Assembly: GCF_002855515.1 (NCBI RefSeq)
Contig: NZ_PKRP01000006.1
Span: forward strand, 248,001 to 312,000
Length of the DNA stretch: 64,000 nucleotides
Source of the DNA: Rhizobium sp. TH135
Lineage (GTDB): Bacteria; Pseudomonadota; Alphaproteobacteria; Rhizobiales; Rhizobiaceae
Reading direction: 5' to 3'
Made by a program: the position numbers and the translations under genes. This document shows, piece by piece, positions 56,717 to 63,881 of the stretch (positions are counted from its first letter, which is position 1; each line of letters starts with the position of its first letter). The notes under the pieces were generated by a model. The model did no database searches. It was not told the origin of the DNA and was given only the letters and a program-made list of their open reading frames with translations.

Positions 56717-57580
56717 ATGACCTATGTATCTGATCTGTCTCGCGCGCCGCGCGGCAGCGTCGAGGAGAAGCCGCTTCTTCTGTCGCTCCTGGTGACGCTG
56801 ACTTTGTCTGCCGTTTTCGTCTCGTTTCCGCAGATCGACATCGCGCTCAGCCGGCTCTTCTATGTCGAGGGCGAAGGCTTCCCGGCGAGCAAGATCACCG
56901 CGCTCAACACCTTCCGCGCCTTCGGACAGTATTTCCCGCTGACGCTCACCATCGTGCTCGTCTTCGGCCTGGTGCTGAAACTGATCTATCCGTCGCGCCC
57001 GTCGCTCTTTCCGCCGCGCTTCACGCTCTATTTCGCCAGCCTCTTCCTGCTCGGCCCGGCACTGCTGGTGAACGGCATCTTCAAGCCCTTCTTCGATCGC
57101 CCGCGCCCGCGCAGCACCGTCGAATTTGGCGGCCAGGATCTGTTCGTTCACGCATGGGGTCTCGGCGGCGATTTCTTCGATGATCGATCCTTCGTCTCCG
57201 GCGAGGCCGCGGTCGTCGTCTGCCTCATCCCTCTCGCCTTCTTCGTGCCTGTTGTCTGGCGCCGCTGCGTCTTCGTGCTGCTCAGCCTGTTTGCGGCCTT
57301 GACCGCCCTCAACCGCATCGCATTCGGCGCGCATTTCCTGTCCGACGTGCTGATCGCCGCCGGCCTGATGGCGACCCTGTCGATCACGCTCGCCTACCTC
57401 TTCTACGGCCGCTCAGATGCTGCGGCCTGCGACATCAAACTCGAAGCCACCATGACCGATCTCGGCCACAGGCTGCATGCCCGGCGTCGATCCGCGATCG
57501 CTGCGATCAGCCGCCAGCTGGCTGTCGCGCCAATGTTGCTCGCGCCAGCGCCCTCGACGGGCGAGGACGGCAAGGACTGA
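56717..57580 (+). CDS. PAP2-family phosphatase (lipid phosphatase)
   Basis: 287 residues from ATG 56717, preceded by GGGGG. About six membrane helices. PAP2 motif 1 is KPFFDRPRPR, motif 2 is FVSGEAA (usual form PSGH), motif 3 is RIAFGAHFLSDVL with the catalytic His and Asp. Members remove phosphate from lipid A, undecaprenyl-PP or phosphatidate. The His of motif 2 is replaced by Glu. The gene lies against the GTA direction, together with alkB, within the GTA region. Confidence 0.9.
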   Translation: MTYVSDLSRAPRGSVEEKPLLLSLLVTLTLSAVFVSFPQIDIALSRLFYVEGEGFPASKITALNTFRAFGQYFPLTLTIVLVFGLVLKLIYPSRPSLFPPRFTLYFASLFLLGPALLVNGIFKPFFDRPRPRSTVEFGGQDLFVHAWGLGGDFFDDRSFVSGEAAVVVCLIPLAFFVPVVWRRCVFVLLSLFAALTALNRIAFGAHFLSDVLIAAGLMATLSITLAYLFYGRSDAAACDIKLEATMTDLGHRLHARRRSAIAAISRQLAVAPMLLAPAPSTGEDGKD

Positions 57581-57646
57581 TTGGTCTGCGATTGTCTTGC
57601 TTGATGGCATCCCTCTGTCCCGGATCGAAAGGTCCGGGGCAGGCCA

Positions 57647-58216
57647 TTAAAACCGCAAAGTCCGGAACGTCAGCGACACCCGCCGTCCGCGCATCACCCG
57701 CACGCCGTCGATCACATCCGACCGCCGCGCCGGGATCGCAGGCGTCCAGTTGCTCCGCGCCGGTCCGGCGAGCACCAGCAGCGAGCGCGGCGGCAACATC
57801 ACCGCCCGTGTCTCTCCGCTTTCAAGGCAAGCAAACCGCATCTCGCAGCCAGACAGCAAACTGAGCGAAGCCACCACGTCGCCGAAACACGGCTCGCAAT
57901 CGACATGCGCACTGATCCCCTGGCCGGGGAGATACTCGTTGGCGATCACCTGGTCCGGCACGGCGGCAAAAAGCCTCTCCACCACCAGCCGCTCCGCCAA
58001 TCCCTGCAGCACCTCCGGCAGCGGCCCGATCCGGCTATCCCGCGTCGCGCTCCTCGCCCGGTAGTCATAACGATAACCGAAATGCCGCACGCGGCGCTTC
58101 AGCTCACTGCTCCAGTCACCGGCATTCAGGAAGGCGGCAAGCGCGACTTCCTGCCCAGGGGTGATCCAGTCGCGGATGAGACCGGCACCGGGTGGGAGGT
58201 GGGGCTGGGTATCCAT
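57647..58216 (-). CDS. alkB: AlkB-family 2-oxoglutarate dioxygenase, distal iron His replaced
   Basis: 189 residues from ATG 58216. AlkB fold: GYRYDYRAR, NEYLPGQGISAHVD with the first iron ligands His and Asp, VASLSLLSGCEMRF, LPPRSLLVLAGPAR and the 2-oxoglutarate Arg pair RRVSLTFRTLRF. In relatives the third iron ligand is His in a W-T-H context; here it is SNWTPAIPAR, with Pro at that place. Active members remove alkyl groups from nucleic acid bases; this one may be inactive or altered. It shares the PAP2 insertion in the GTA region. Confidence 0.88.
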   Translation of the reverse strand: MDTQPHLPPGAGLIRDWITPGQEVALAAFLNAGDWSSELKRRVRHFGYRYDYRARSATRDSRIGPLPEVLQGLAERLVVERLFAAVPDQVIANEYLPGQGISAHVDCEPCFGDVVASLSLLSGCEMRFACLESGETRAVMLPPRSLLVLAGPARSNWTPAIPARRSDVIDGVRVMRGRRVSLTFRTLRF

Positions 58217-58531
58217 AGGCGGGTGTCCGTATCTGTCTAGCAAGCATCCTAGTGCGGACATCTGTAACTGGCATCCGTGTGATGCTGGGGGGAATTGCCA
58301 ACGGAACTGATCTCCTCACTTGCGAAATCTGAAGTTTAGGCGGCTTGCGCTCGCCTAAGCCTTCGATTTCGCTTTCTCCCCCACAGTGGGGGGAGAGGGA
58401 GCGGAAGGCCAGCGGCGCCGTCCCCTCTCCCCTTTGTGGGAGAGGTTACAAAATCGAGGGCTTAGCCCGATCAGGGCTAAACCTCAGATTTTGTTGGTGA
58501 GGGGATCGGTGCTGTGGGCACAACACGCCCC
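58217..58531. other. Repeat-filled gap between alkB and the GTA portal
   Basis: Nearly all of it is the double repeat at 58306-58522. A short unique part before alkB holds its promoter. Confidence 0.7.
58306..58522. repeat. Interspersed repeat, AGGCTTAGGCG type, double copy
   Basis: Inverted first copy (GCGAAATCTGAAGTTTAGGC, CTCGCCTAAGCCTTCGATTT), CTCCCCCACAGTGGGGGGAG hairpin, then CTCTCCCCTTTGTGGGAGAG and AAATCGAGGGCTTAGCCC with AACCTCAGATTTTG and GAGGGGATCGG. Same arrangement as 53626-53880 but in the other orientation. Confidence 0.85.
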
Positions 58532-59704
58532 TCAATACCCCACCGCCTCCCGCTTCTCCTCATCCGTCAAGAACGCCGCCGCCCCCACCCGCGCCCAGAG
58601 CACATCCCGCTCGGCGGCCAGTCCTGCCACCGTGTCGAGATCCGGCACCAGCCTCAGCGCCTCGCCGGTCAACTCTCCGAGAAACACCGACAGCGACGCC
58701 CCCGTGCGCGTCACCAGCGGCAGCACGGTCAGGCGATAGAAGGCGCGGTTGGCTTCCTGGTAGTTGGCATAGGTGTTGTCGCCGGGAATGCCGAGCAACA
58801 TCGGCGGCACGCCAAAGGCGAGCGCGATGTCGCGGGCAGCTCCATTCTTCGCCTCGACGAAATCCATGTCCTTGGGCGACAGCCCCATCGACTTCCAGTC
58901 GAGCCCGCCCTCCAGCAGCAATGGCCGCCCCGCCCGCATCGGGCCGGAATAGCCTTCGTCGAGCTCGACCTTCAGCCGCTGATACTGGTCGGCGGAGAGA
59001 TTGCCGCCCTCCTTCGGCTGATAGACCAGTGCGCCGGAAGGCCTTGCCGAATTGTCGAGCAGCGCCTTGTTCCAGCGCCCCGCCGCATTGTGCAGATCAA
59101 GCGCCACCTGCGCTGCCGCGAGCGGCGCAAAGCCCTCGTGATCGTCGAGCGGATGAAACAGCTTCAGATGCAACAACGCATCGAGCGCGATCCGCCTTGC
59201 TTTGGTCCCGGCGCGATAATCATAGGCAGACGGCCAGCCGTCCGCCCCGGTCACCACGCTCACCCGGTCCGGCCGCAAAAGATGCAGCTCCGCCGCCCGT
59301 TCCGAACTGCGCCCGCCGGGCGCCACCGCCTCGACATAGGCATTGCCCGAGAGCAGCAGCTGTCCGTACAGCGTTTCAAGAAAATCAGCCCCCGTCATGG
59401 CGCCGTTCGGCCGCGATAGCAGCGCCAGCGCCGGATGCTCCGGCCGCTCGACCGCCGCCTGATACGCGAGGAAGGCAATGCTGGCGGCGGCTTCGGAGAC
59501 CAGCCGCACGCAGCGATGCGCCACCGGGTTCTTCATGAACCCCTCCCGCGCCAGCGCCGCATAGGACCGCCCCGTCCACCGCGCCTCGCCCTCCCCCGCA
59601 ATCAGCGCCAGCGCCGTTCCGGGCCGAGGATGCAGCGCCTTTTCTTCGCGCCAGGGGGTTCGATCCCGGGCATCAGCCCAGGGCAGACGAAAGGGGAATT
59701 TCAT
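58532..59704 (-). CDS. GTA portal protein (g3 homologue)
   Basis: 390 residues from ATG 59704 (MKFPFRLPWADARD). HK97-type Phage_portal: NPVAHRCVRLVSEAAASIAF, LETLYGQLLLSGNAYVEAV, HLKLFHPLDDHEGFAPL, AFGVPPMLLGIPGDNTYANYQEA. It forms the DNA gate at the head vertex. It is the first GTA structural gene in the window; the terminase gene that normally precedes it is not here, a tetR gene lies instead. Confidence 0.97.
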   Translation of the reverse strand: MKFPFRLPWADARDRTPWREEKALHPRPGTALALIAGEGEARWTGRSYAALAREGFMKNPVAHRCVRLVSEAAASIAFLAYQAAVERPEHPALALLSRPNGAMTGADFLETLYGQLLLSGNAYVEAVAPGGRSSERAAELHLLRPDRVSVVTGADGWPSAYDYRAGTKARRIALDALLHLKLFHPLDDHEGFAPLAAAQVALDLHNAAGRWNKALLDNSARPSGALVYQPKEGGNLSADQYQRLKVELDEGYSGPMRAGRPLLLEGGLDWKSMGLSPKDMDFVEAKNGAARDIALAFGVPPMLLGIPGDNTYANYQEANRAFYRLTVLPLVTRTGASLSVFLGELTGEALRLVPDLDTVAGLAAERDVLWARVGAAAFLTDEEKREAVGY

Positions 59705-59802
59705 GGGATCTGTTCCTCGACAGGAATGAAAAGCGGATCGGGCCGCCTTCAAAGGTCGGCCCGGGTCTCGTCTGCGCACAGTCTCAAATTGATCTGGCCG
59801 CT

Positions 59803-60423
59803 TCAGCCAGAAACGGCCTTGCCCGCGCCGAAGCGCAAGCCATCGATCAGCAGCTCGACCATGACAGGCGTCTCGCCCTCCGGCTCCGCCCCCTTGATCG
59901 CCGAGAGATTGCCGATCGCCCGCAGCAGTTCGTAGGGCTCGATGCCGGCTCGCACCACGCCTGCCTCAACGGCCGCGTCGAGCAGTCGTGTCAAAGCCGG
60001 CTCGAAATTCTGACGGAAATAATCCGGCAGCGCCTGAAAAGCCGGATCGCCGGAATGCAGCGCCTGCGCCAGCCCGCGCTTGGCGGCAATGAACTTCGTG
60101 AAACGGCGCAGCCAGAGCGCCAGCGCCTCGCCCGGCGGATGCCCTGATGCGAGCACCGCCGCCTCCGCCGTGCAGGCGTCCACCTCGCGCTTGAAGACAG
60201 CGATCACCAGATCCGCACGGCTGGGAAAACGCCGATAGAGCGTGCCCACACCGACACCGGCGCGGCTTGCGATCTCGCGCGCCGGCGCATCGACGCCGCT
60301 TTCCGCAAAGATCGCCTTGGCCGCCCCCAGCAGCGCATCCTCGTTGCGTCGCGCATCGGCGCGCACCCGCGGCGTGCCTGCCTGCGCCTCGTGATCCCCG
60401 TGGTTTTCAGCGTCATCGCCCAT
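59803..60423 (-). CDS. TetR-family transcriptional regulator
   Basis: 206 residues from ATG 60423, chosen because AGGAG is 7 bases upstream. The helix-turn-helix is GAAKAIFAESGVDAPAREIA then GVGVGTLYRRFPSRADLV (residues about 35-75); the C-terminal ligand domain has FIAAKRGLAQALH and LRAIGNLSA, as in the TetR_C_SBD group. It is divergent from an alpha/beta hydrolase gene, with two matching palindromic operators between, so it probably represses both. Confidence 0.94.
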   Translation of the reverse strand: MGDDAENHGDHEAQAGTPRVRADARRNEDALLGAAKAIFAESGVDAPAREIASRAGVGVGTLYRRFPSRADLVIAVFKREVDACTAEAAVLASGHPPGEALALWLRRFTKFIAAKRGLAQALHSGDPAFQALPDYFRQNFEPALTRLLDAAVEAGVVRAGIEPYELLRAIGNLSAIKGAEPEGETPVMVELLIDGLRFGAGKAVSG

Positions 60424-60469
60424 GCGCATTCTCCTGCCGCACGCCAAAATCCGCGCAGCCCTTGCTAAT

Positions 60470-60484
60470 CGGAACGTTGTTCCG
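60470..60484. promoter_or_regulatory. Operator 1 of the divergent TetR promoter
   Basis: Palindrome CGGAAC-GTT-GTTCCG. It is 32 bases, about three helical turns, from the second operator (centre to centre), within the tetR leader region. Confidence 0.7.
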
Positions 60485-60500
60485 TATATCCATCCAGCAT

Positions 60501-60517
60501 TCGGAACAGTGTTCCGA
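60501..60517. promoter_or_regulatory. Operator 2 of the divergent TetR promoter
   Basis: TCGGAACA-G-TGTTCCGA, a perfect palindrome sharing the GGAAC/GTTCC arms with operator 1. It lies about 50 bases before the hydrolase start. Confidence 0.75.
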
Positions 60518-60569
60518 TTAATCCCTAACCCGATCGCCCGTTAAAATCCAGAGCCCGGAGGCTCCTTCC

Positions 60570-61544
60570 ATGAACGATCTCATCACCAAAGCCCGCGCCA
60601 TCCCGACGCCAGCGCCGCAAACCACCATCACCATCAACCCGATCACCCTGCCCGCGCCAGACCGCGGCCGTCCGCTTGAGCTGCGCGTCACCGCGCCGAT
60701 GTCCGGCGACCATCTGCCGATCATCCTGCTCTCGCATGGCCACGGCCCCTCACTCTACATCCCCTCGAAGGATGGTTACGGCCCGCTTGTCGATTTCTAC
60801 GCCGCCCATGGCTTCGTCGTCATCCAGCCGACCCATGCCAATTCCAAGGTCGCGGGCCTCGGTCCGGATGCGCCCGGCTATCCCTTCTTCTGGCAATCGC
60901 GCCTCGACGACATGACGCTGATCCTCGACAGTTTGGCGGCCATCGAAGAGGCAGCCCCCATGCTCGCGGGACGGCTCGACCATGACCGCATCGCGGCGAT
61001 CGGCCATTCGCTCGGCGGCCAAACCGTCGGCATGCTGCTCGGCGCCGGCCTCACCGACACCGCCGACCCCGCCATCACCCGCGTCCGCCATCCAGAGCCG
61101 CGCATCAAGGCCGGCGTGCTTCTCGCCGCCCCCGGCCTCGGCGGCGACAGCCTCAGCGATCACGCCCGTAAGAATTACACCACGCTCAACCCGGATTTCT
61201 CGACGCTCACCACCCGCACGCTGGTCGTCGCCGGCGACGCCGACGACAATCCGCATCTGACACCGCGCGGCGCCGACTGGCATGTCGATCCGTATCGCCA
61301 CGCCCCCGGCGCTGAAGCCTTGCTCACGCTCTTCGGCGGCAAACACGGCCTCGGCGGCATTGCCGGATACGACGCCAAGGAAACCGACGACGAAGATCCC
61401 GACCGCCTCGCCGTCACCCAGCGCCTGACGCTCGCCTGGCTGAGAACTGCGCTCGACATCGATGCGCGCAGCTGGCCTGAGGCGATGGCGGCACTTCAGG
61501 GCCATGCCGCTGAAGTCGGCAAAGTCGAGCAGAAGCAGACCTGA
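60570..61544 (+). CDS. Alpha/beta hydrolase (chlorophyllase/dienelactone-hydrolase-like)
   Basis: 324 residues; GGAGG precedes the ATG. Oxyanion region LLSHGHG, nucleophile elbow AAIGHSLGGQT with Ser near residue 149, acid in VVAGDADDNPH and His in FGGKHGLGG. No signal peptide, so cytosolic. The substrate is unknown; esterases of this type often detoxify the compound their TetR neighbour senses. Confidence 0.9.
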   Translation: MNDLITKARAIPTPAPQTTITINPITLPAPDRGRPLELRVTAPMSGDHLPIILLSHGHGPSLYIPSKDGYGPLVDFYAAHGFVVIQPTHANSKVAGLGPDAPGYPFFWQSRLDDMTLILDSLAAIEEAAPMLAGRLDHDRIAAIGHSLGGQTVGMLLGAGLTDTADPAITRVRHPEPRIKAGVLLAAPGLGGDSLSDHARKNYTTLNPDFSTLTTRTLVVAGDADDNPHLTPRGADWHVDPYRHAPGAEALLTLFGGKHGLGGIAGYDAKETDDEDPDRLAVTQRLTLAWLRTALDIDARSWPEAMAALQGHAAEVGKVEQKQT

Positions 61545-61654
61545 GAGGATTGGTCCCGCTGCGGCGCGTGTCTCGTGCCGCAGCGGGATCGCTCGAATAC
61601 CACCTCGGCTAAGCACATCTGGCAATACACCCGAAGCTACGCTATCTTTCTGCC

Positions 61655-61843
61655 ATGACCCCGCGCTCGAAAACCAACAAGATCGATGCCAGACCCGGCG
61701 CCGCCGGGGCGGAGCCTGCTGCCATGTCCGGCGCACAACTCGGAAAAGCGGCCAAGCCGGTGTCCAATCCTCCTGAAGTCGACGACTTCGTTGCGGAATT
61801 GCTCGTCACTGACAAGATCATCCTGGACCATCTTGCCAAGTGA
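61655..61843 (+). CDS. Small antitoxin-like protein paired with Doc
   Basis: 62 residues. Its stop overlaps the GTG start of the doc gene, the usual layout of antitoxin and toxin. The N-terminal half is basic and Ala-rich, the C-terminal half an acidic helix (PPEVDDFVAELLVTDKIILD HL) that could wrap the Fic fold. No DNA-binding motif seen and no named family, so the antitoxin role is inferred from position. Confidence 0.65.
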   Translation: MTPRSKTNKIDARPGAAGAEPAAMSGAQLGKAAKPVSNPPEVDDFVAELLVTDKIILDHLAK

Positions 61844-62238
61844 GCGAGCCGGCCTGGATCACATTGCATGATGTGATCGCGATCAATCGCCGGCTTCTGC
61901 AGGACACACCAGAACATCATTTCGTGCGGGATGTCGCCGCTTTGGAAGGCGCCCTCAACAGGCCGCGCTTCCAAGCTGACTATCTGCAGATCTCCTCGCT
62001 ATCCTGGCTCGCCAGCGCCCATATTCAAGCGATCGGCAAAGCCCACGCCTTCGAACAGGCCAACAAGCGAACAGCCTGGCTCGCGGGCCGATATTTCATC
62101 GCCATCAACGGCTATAAGCTGAACCTGACGGCTGCCGACCAGGAAAGCTTGAAACTGCAGATCGAGGATCTGATCGTCACCGACGTGGATCCTGCAGAGC
62201 TTGCGTGGGAACTGGAGCTACGCTTGCAGCAGCTGTGA
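61840..62238 (+). CDS. Fic/Doc-family toxin
   Basis: 132 residues from GTG 61840. Doc fold: ITLHDVIAINRRLLQ, RDVAALEGALNRPRF and the Fic motif HAFEQANKRTAWLAG. Doc enzymes phosphorylate EF-Tu; canonical Fic proteins AMPylate. The Doc form is HxFxxxNKRTA; this one keeps His, Phe, Asn, Lys and Arg but has Gln-Ala where Asp-Gly is common. Third toxin pair of the window. Confidence 0.9.
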   Translation: MSEPAWITLHDVIAINRRLLQDTPEHHFVRDVAALEGALNRPRFQADYLQISSLSWLASAHIQAIGKAHAFEQANKRTAWLAGRYFIAINGYKLNLTAADQESLKLQIEDLIVTDVDPAELAWELELRLQQL

Positions 62239-62244
62239 TCGTCC

Positions 62245-62550
62245 TCACAGCCTCTCCCGCACCGCCTCTTCCACCACATAATCCGCCGCAAACCGCTCCT
62301 CGCGCAGCGGCTTCACCCGCCGGATACTCTCTTCATATAGCGGATGCGCCTTGTAGGCGGCAAGCGCCCTCTCGTCTTCGAACTCACCATAGACGACGAG
62401 GTCGATGCTGCGGTGAAAGCCATCCGTCTTCATATTCGTGCCGATCTCCAGCCGCGTCGCGCTTGGGATCTCGGTGAGGATGGACAGCCCTGCCCTGACT
62501 GCCTCGACATTCTCGGGGCTCACCGTGAAGAAGACGATGTGGCGGATCAT
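62245..62550 (-). CDS. Dabb (stress-responsive A/B barrel) domain protein
   Basis: 101 residues from ATG 62550 (MIRHIVFFTVSPENVEAVRA). The conserved IRHIVFF start, RSIDLVVYGEFEDERALAAY and HPLYEESIRRV ending in FAADYV are the Dabb pattern, a dimeric ferredoxin-like fold. Function in bacteria is mostly unknown. It ends seven bases from the doc gene, convergent. Confidence 0.92.
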   Translation of the reverse strand: MIRHIVFFTVSPENVEAVRAGLSILTEIPSATRLEIGTNMKTDGFHRSIDLVVYGEFEDERALAAYKAHPLYEESIRRVKPLREERFAADYVVEEAVRERL

Positions 62551-62641
62551 GGGGCACCCTTTAAACCTGTTGCAGCGCAAAAGCCGATAGCATCGCGCAG
62601 GCCCCCGCTCAATCGGCCATGCGGCCGCATCGACGCTTCGC

Positions 62642-63262
62642 TCACACCATAAGCCCGGCCCGGATCGCCGCATCGAAGGTTCTGGCCGTCACTGCGATCT
62701 TCGCCGCCCGGTCCCGCCCGTTGACGATTTTGCGCGCCCCCGTCCAGTCCGCTTTCGCGCCGTAGAAATGATCGGAGAGCTTGGCACCGGAAAACAGCCC
62801 CTCGGTCATGCCGACGACGAGAATGGTTGCCGCGACATCGAGCCGGAGAGCAAGGTCCGGCTGCCCCACGAGATCGAGCCCGGTCACCCGGCTCATCTTT
62901 GCATAGTTCTCGCGATGCGTGATCTGCACCAGCCCCCGGCCATAATAGCTGTGCCCCTGCTCGTCGCGCCGCCAATAGGGCGTCGACACCGTCGGCAGCT
63001 TGCCCGCCCGCCAGGCCCGCTCCAACCTTGCCACCGCATCCTCATCGGTCGCAGCAAACGTCTCGCGCACCGCCTGCATGGTGCCACCGGTCTCGTGGTG
63101 CGCGGTTGCCAGCATATAGGCGAGCCAGCGCGGATCGGCCCAGCCGCGCGCCGAAAAGCGCGTCAGCACCGCCTCCACACCCTCCACCTGCCCCTGGGTC
63201 AGCCGGCCGCCGAACACGGCATTGCGCAGCCCCGCGAAGACGATTCGCCGGTCGATCCGCAT
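62642..63262 (-). CDS. GH19 chitinase/endolysin-like protein
   Basis: 206 residues. GH19 features: LAYMLATAHHETGGTM with the catalytic Glu, YYGRGLVQITHRENYAKMS and a C-terminal ARKIVNGRD. No signal peptide, as in phage endolysins that need a holin. It lies about 3 kb before the GTA portal on the same strand, so it might serve GTA release; it might equally be a phage remnant. Cleaves peptidoglycan or chitin by family. Confidence 0.9.
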   Translation of the reverse strand: MRIDRRIVFAGLRNAVFGGRLTQGQVEGVEAVLTRFSARGWADPRWLAYMLATAHHETGGTMQAVRETFAATDEDAVARLERAWRAGKLPTVSTPYWRRDEQGHSYYGRGLVQITHRENYAKMSRVTGLDLVGQPDLALRLDVAATILVVGMTEGLFSGAKLSDHFYGAKADWTGARKIVNGRDRAAKIAVTARTFDAAIRAGLMV

Positions 63263-63344
63263 GGTGAGATCCTCGATTTCGGGAGGGGGTGCCGCCTTGC
63301 GCCCGTCCTAGCGCCGGGTCGGGCTCAAAAAAACTTCAGAACTA

Positions 63345-63371
63345 AAACGATTGAAGAAATTTCAATCGTTT
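63345..63371. promoter_or_regulatory. Perfect 11-bp inverted repeat
   Basis: AAACGATTGAA (63345-63355) and TTCAATCGTTT (63361-63371) with a 5-base centre, between the divergent GH19 gene and the 41-residue gene. It is AT-rich and has operator character. Confidence 0.55.
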
Positions 63372-63390
63372 AGACCGCGTTCCGTTCACA

Positions 63391-63405
63391 TTTACAAAGC
63401 CTTAA
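63391..63405. promoter_or_regulatory. Near-consensus CtrA box
   Basis: TTTA-N7-TTAA, one mismatch from TTAA-N7-TTAA, about 70 bases before ATG 63473. Confidence 0.3.
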
Positions 63406-63472
63406 CAGTGTGGAACTTTCCGCCCATGAAGACGTTTTGGAAGCCGATACTTCCAACATGAGGAGGGAAGAC

Positions 63473-63598
63473 ATGCAGACGACCACTTCGACCAAGACCG
63501 CCGCCCCGGCAACGATCCCGGCCCATGTCCTGCAGCGCCTCGAAAACGAATGGCGCCAGGTCCGCCAGCCGGCCGAGCAGCCCGGTCAGGCCAAGTAA
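63473..63598 (+). CDS. Small 41-residue protein with own terminator
   Basis: AGGAGGGA (63461-63468) is a near-perfect ribosome site before ATG 63473, and a strong terminator follows. The product starts MQTTTSTKTAAPATIPAHV and goes on with LQRLENEWRQVRQPAEQPG, a Thr/Ala-rich head and one charged helix. No family known. The strong signals make it a real gene. Confidence 0.75.
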   Translation: MQTTTSTKTAAPATIPAHVLQRLENEWRQVRQPAEQPGQAK

Positions 63599-63622
63599 AC
63601 CGATCCACCGCATTGCATGATC

Positions 63623-63653
63623 AACCGGCGTCCGAAAGGGCGCCGGTTTTTTT
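63623..63653 (+). terminator. Rho-independent terminator of the 41-residue gene
   Basis: AACCGGCG (63623-63630) pairs with CGCCGGTT (63641-63648), followed by a run of T. Confidence 0.9.
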
Positions 63654-63687
63654 GTTTGGGGGGATGATGGCATTCGACGTTCATATC

Positions 63688-63785
63688 TCCCCCCTTGCGG
63701 GGGAGAACGAAAAATCGAAGGCTTAGGCGAGCGTAAGCCGCCTAAACTTCAGATTTTCCAGGAGAGGGGATCCGTTCAGTGGGCA
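63688..63785. repeat. Interspersed repeat, AGGCTTAGGCG type
   Basis: CTCCCCCCTTGCGGGGGAG, then AAATCGAAGGCTTAGGCGAG, CCTAAACTTCAGATTTTCC and GAGGGGATCCGTTCAG. Nearly identical to 40026-40128. Confidence 0.85.
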
Positions 63786-63881
63786 CCTTCCCGGCGGAAC
63801 CCTGTTCAGTTGCCACGAACGAAGAGATCTTGCCACCACAACCCACAAGCGCATACTGCCCCAATCCAACAGGCCAATCCC

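Noticed and set aside
44817-58522. CRISPR array
   Set aside because: The repeats are of several palindromic kinds, irregularly spaced and separated by genes; no spacer-repeat periodicity or cas gene.
40138-63262. Intact prophage
   Set aside because: No integrase, repressor, replication or attachment-site sequence is seen, heads and tails are of GTA type, and the cluster lacks terminase in the window.
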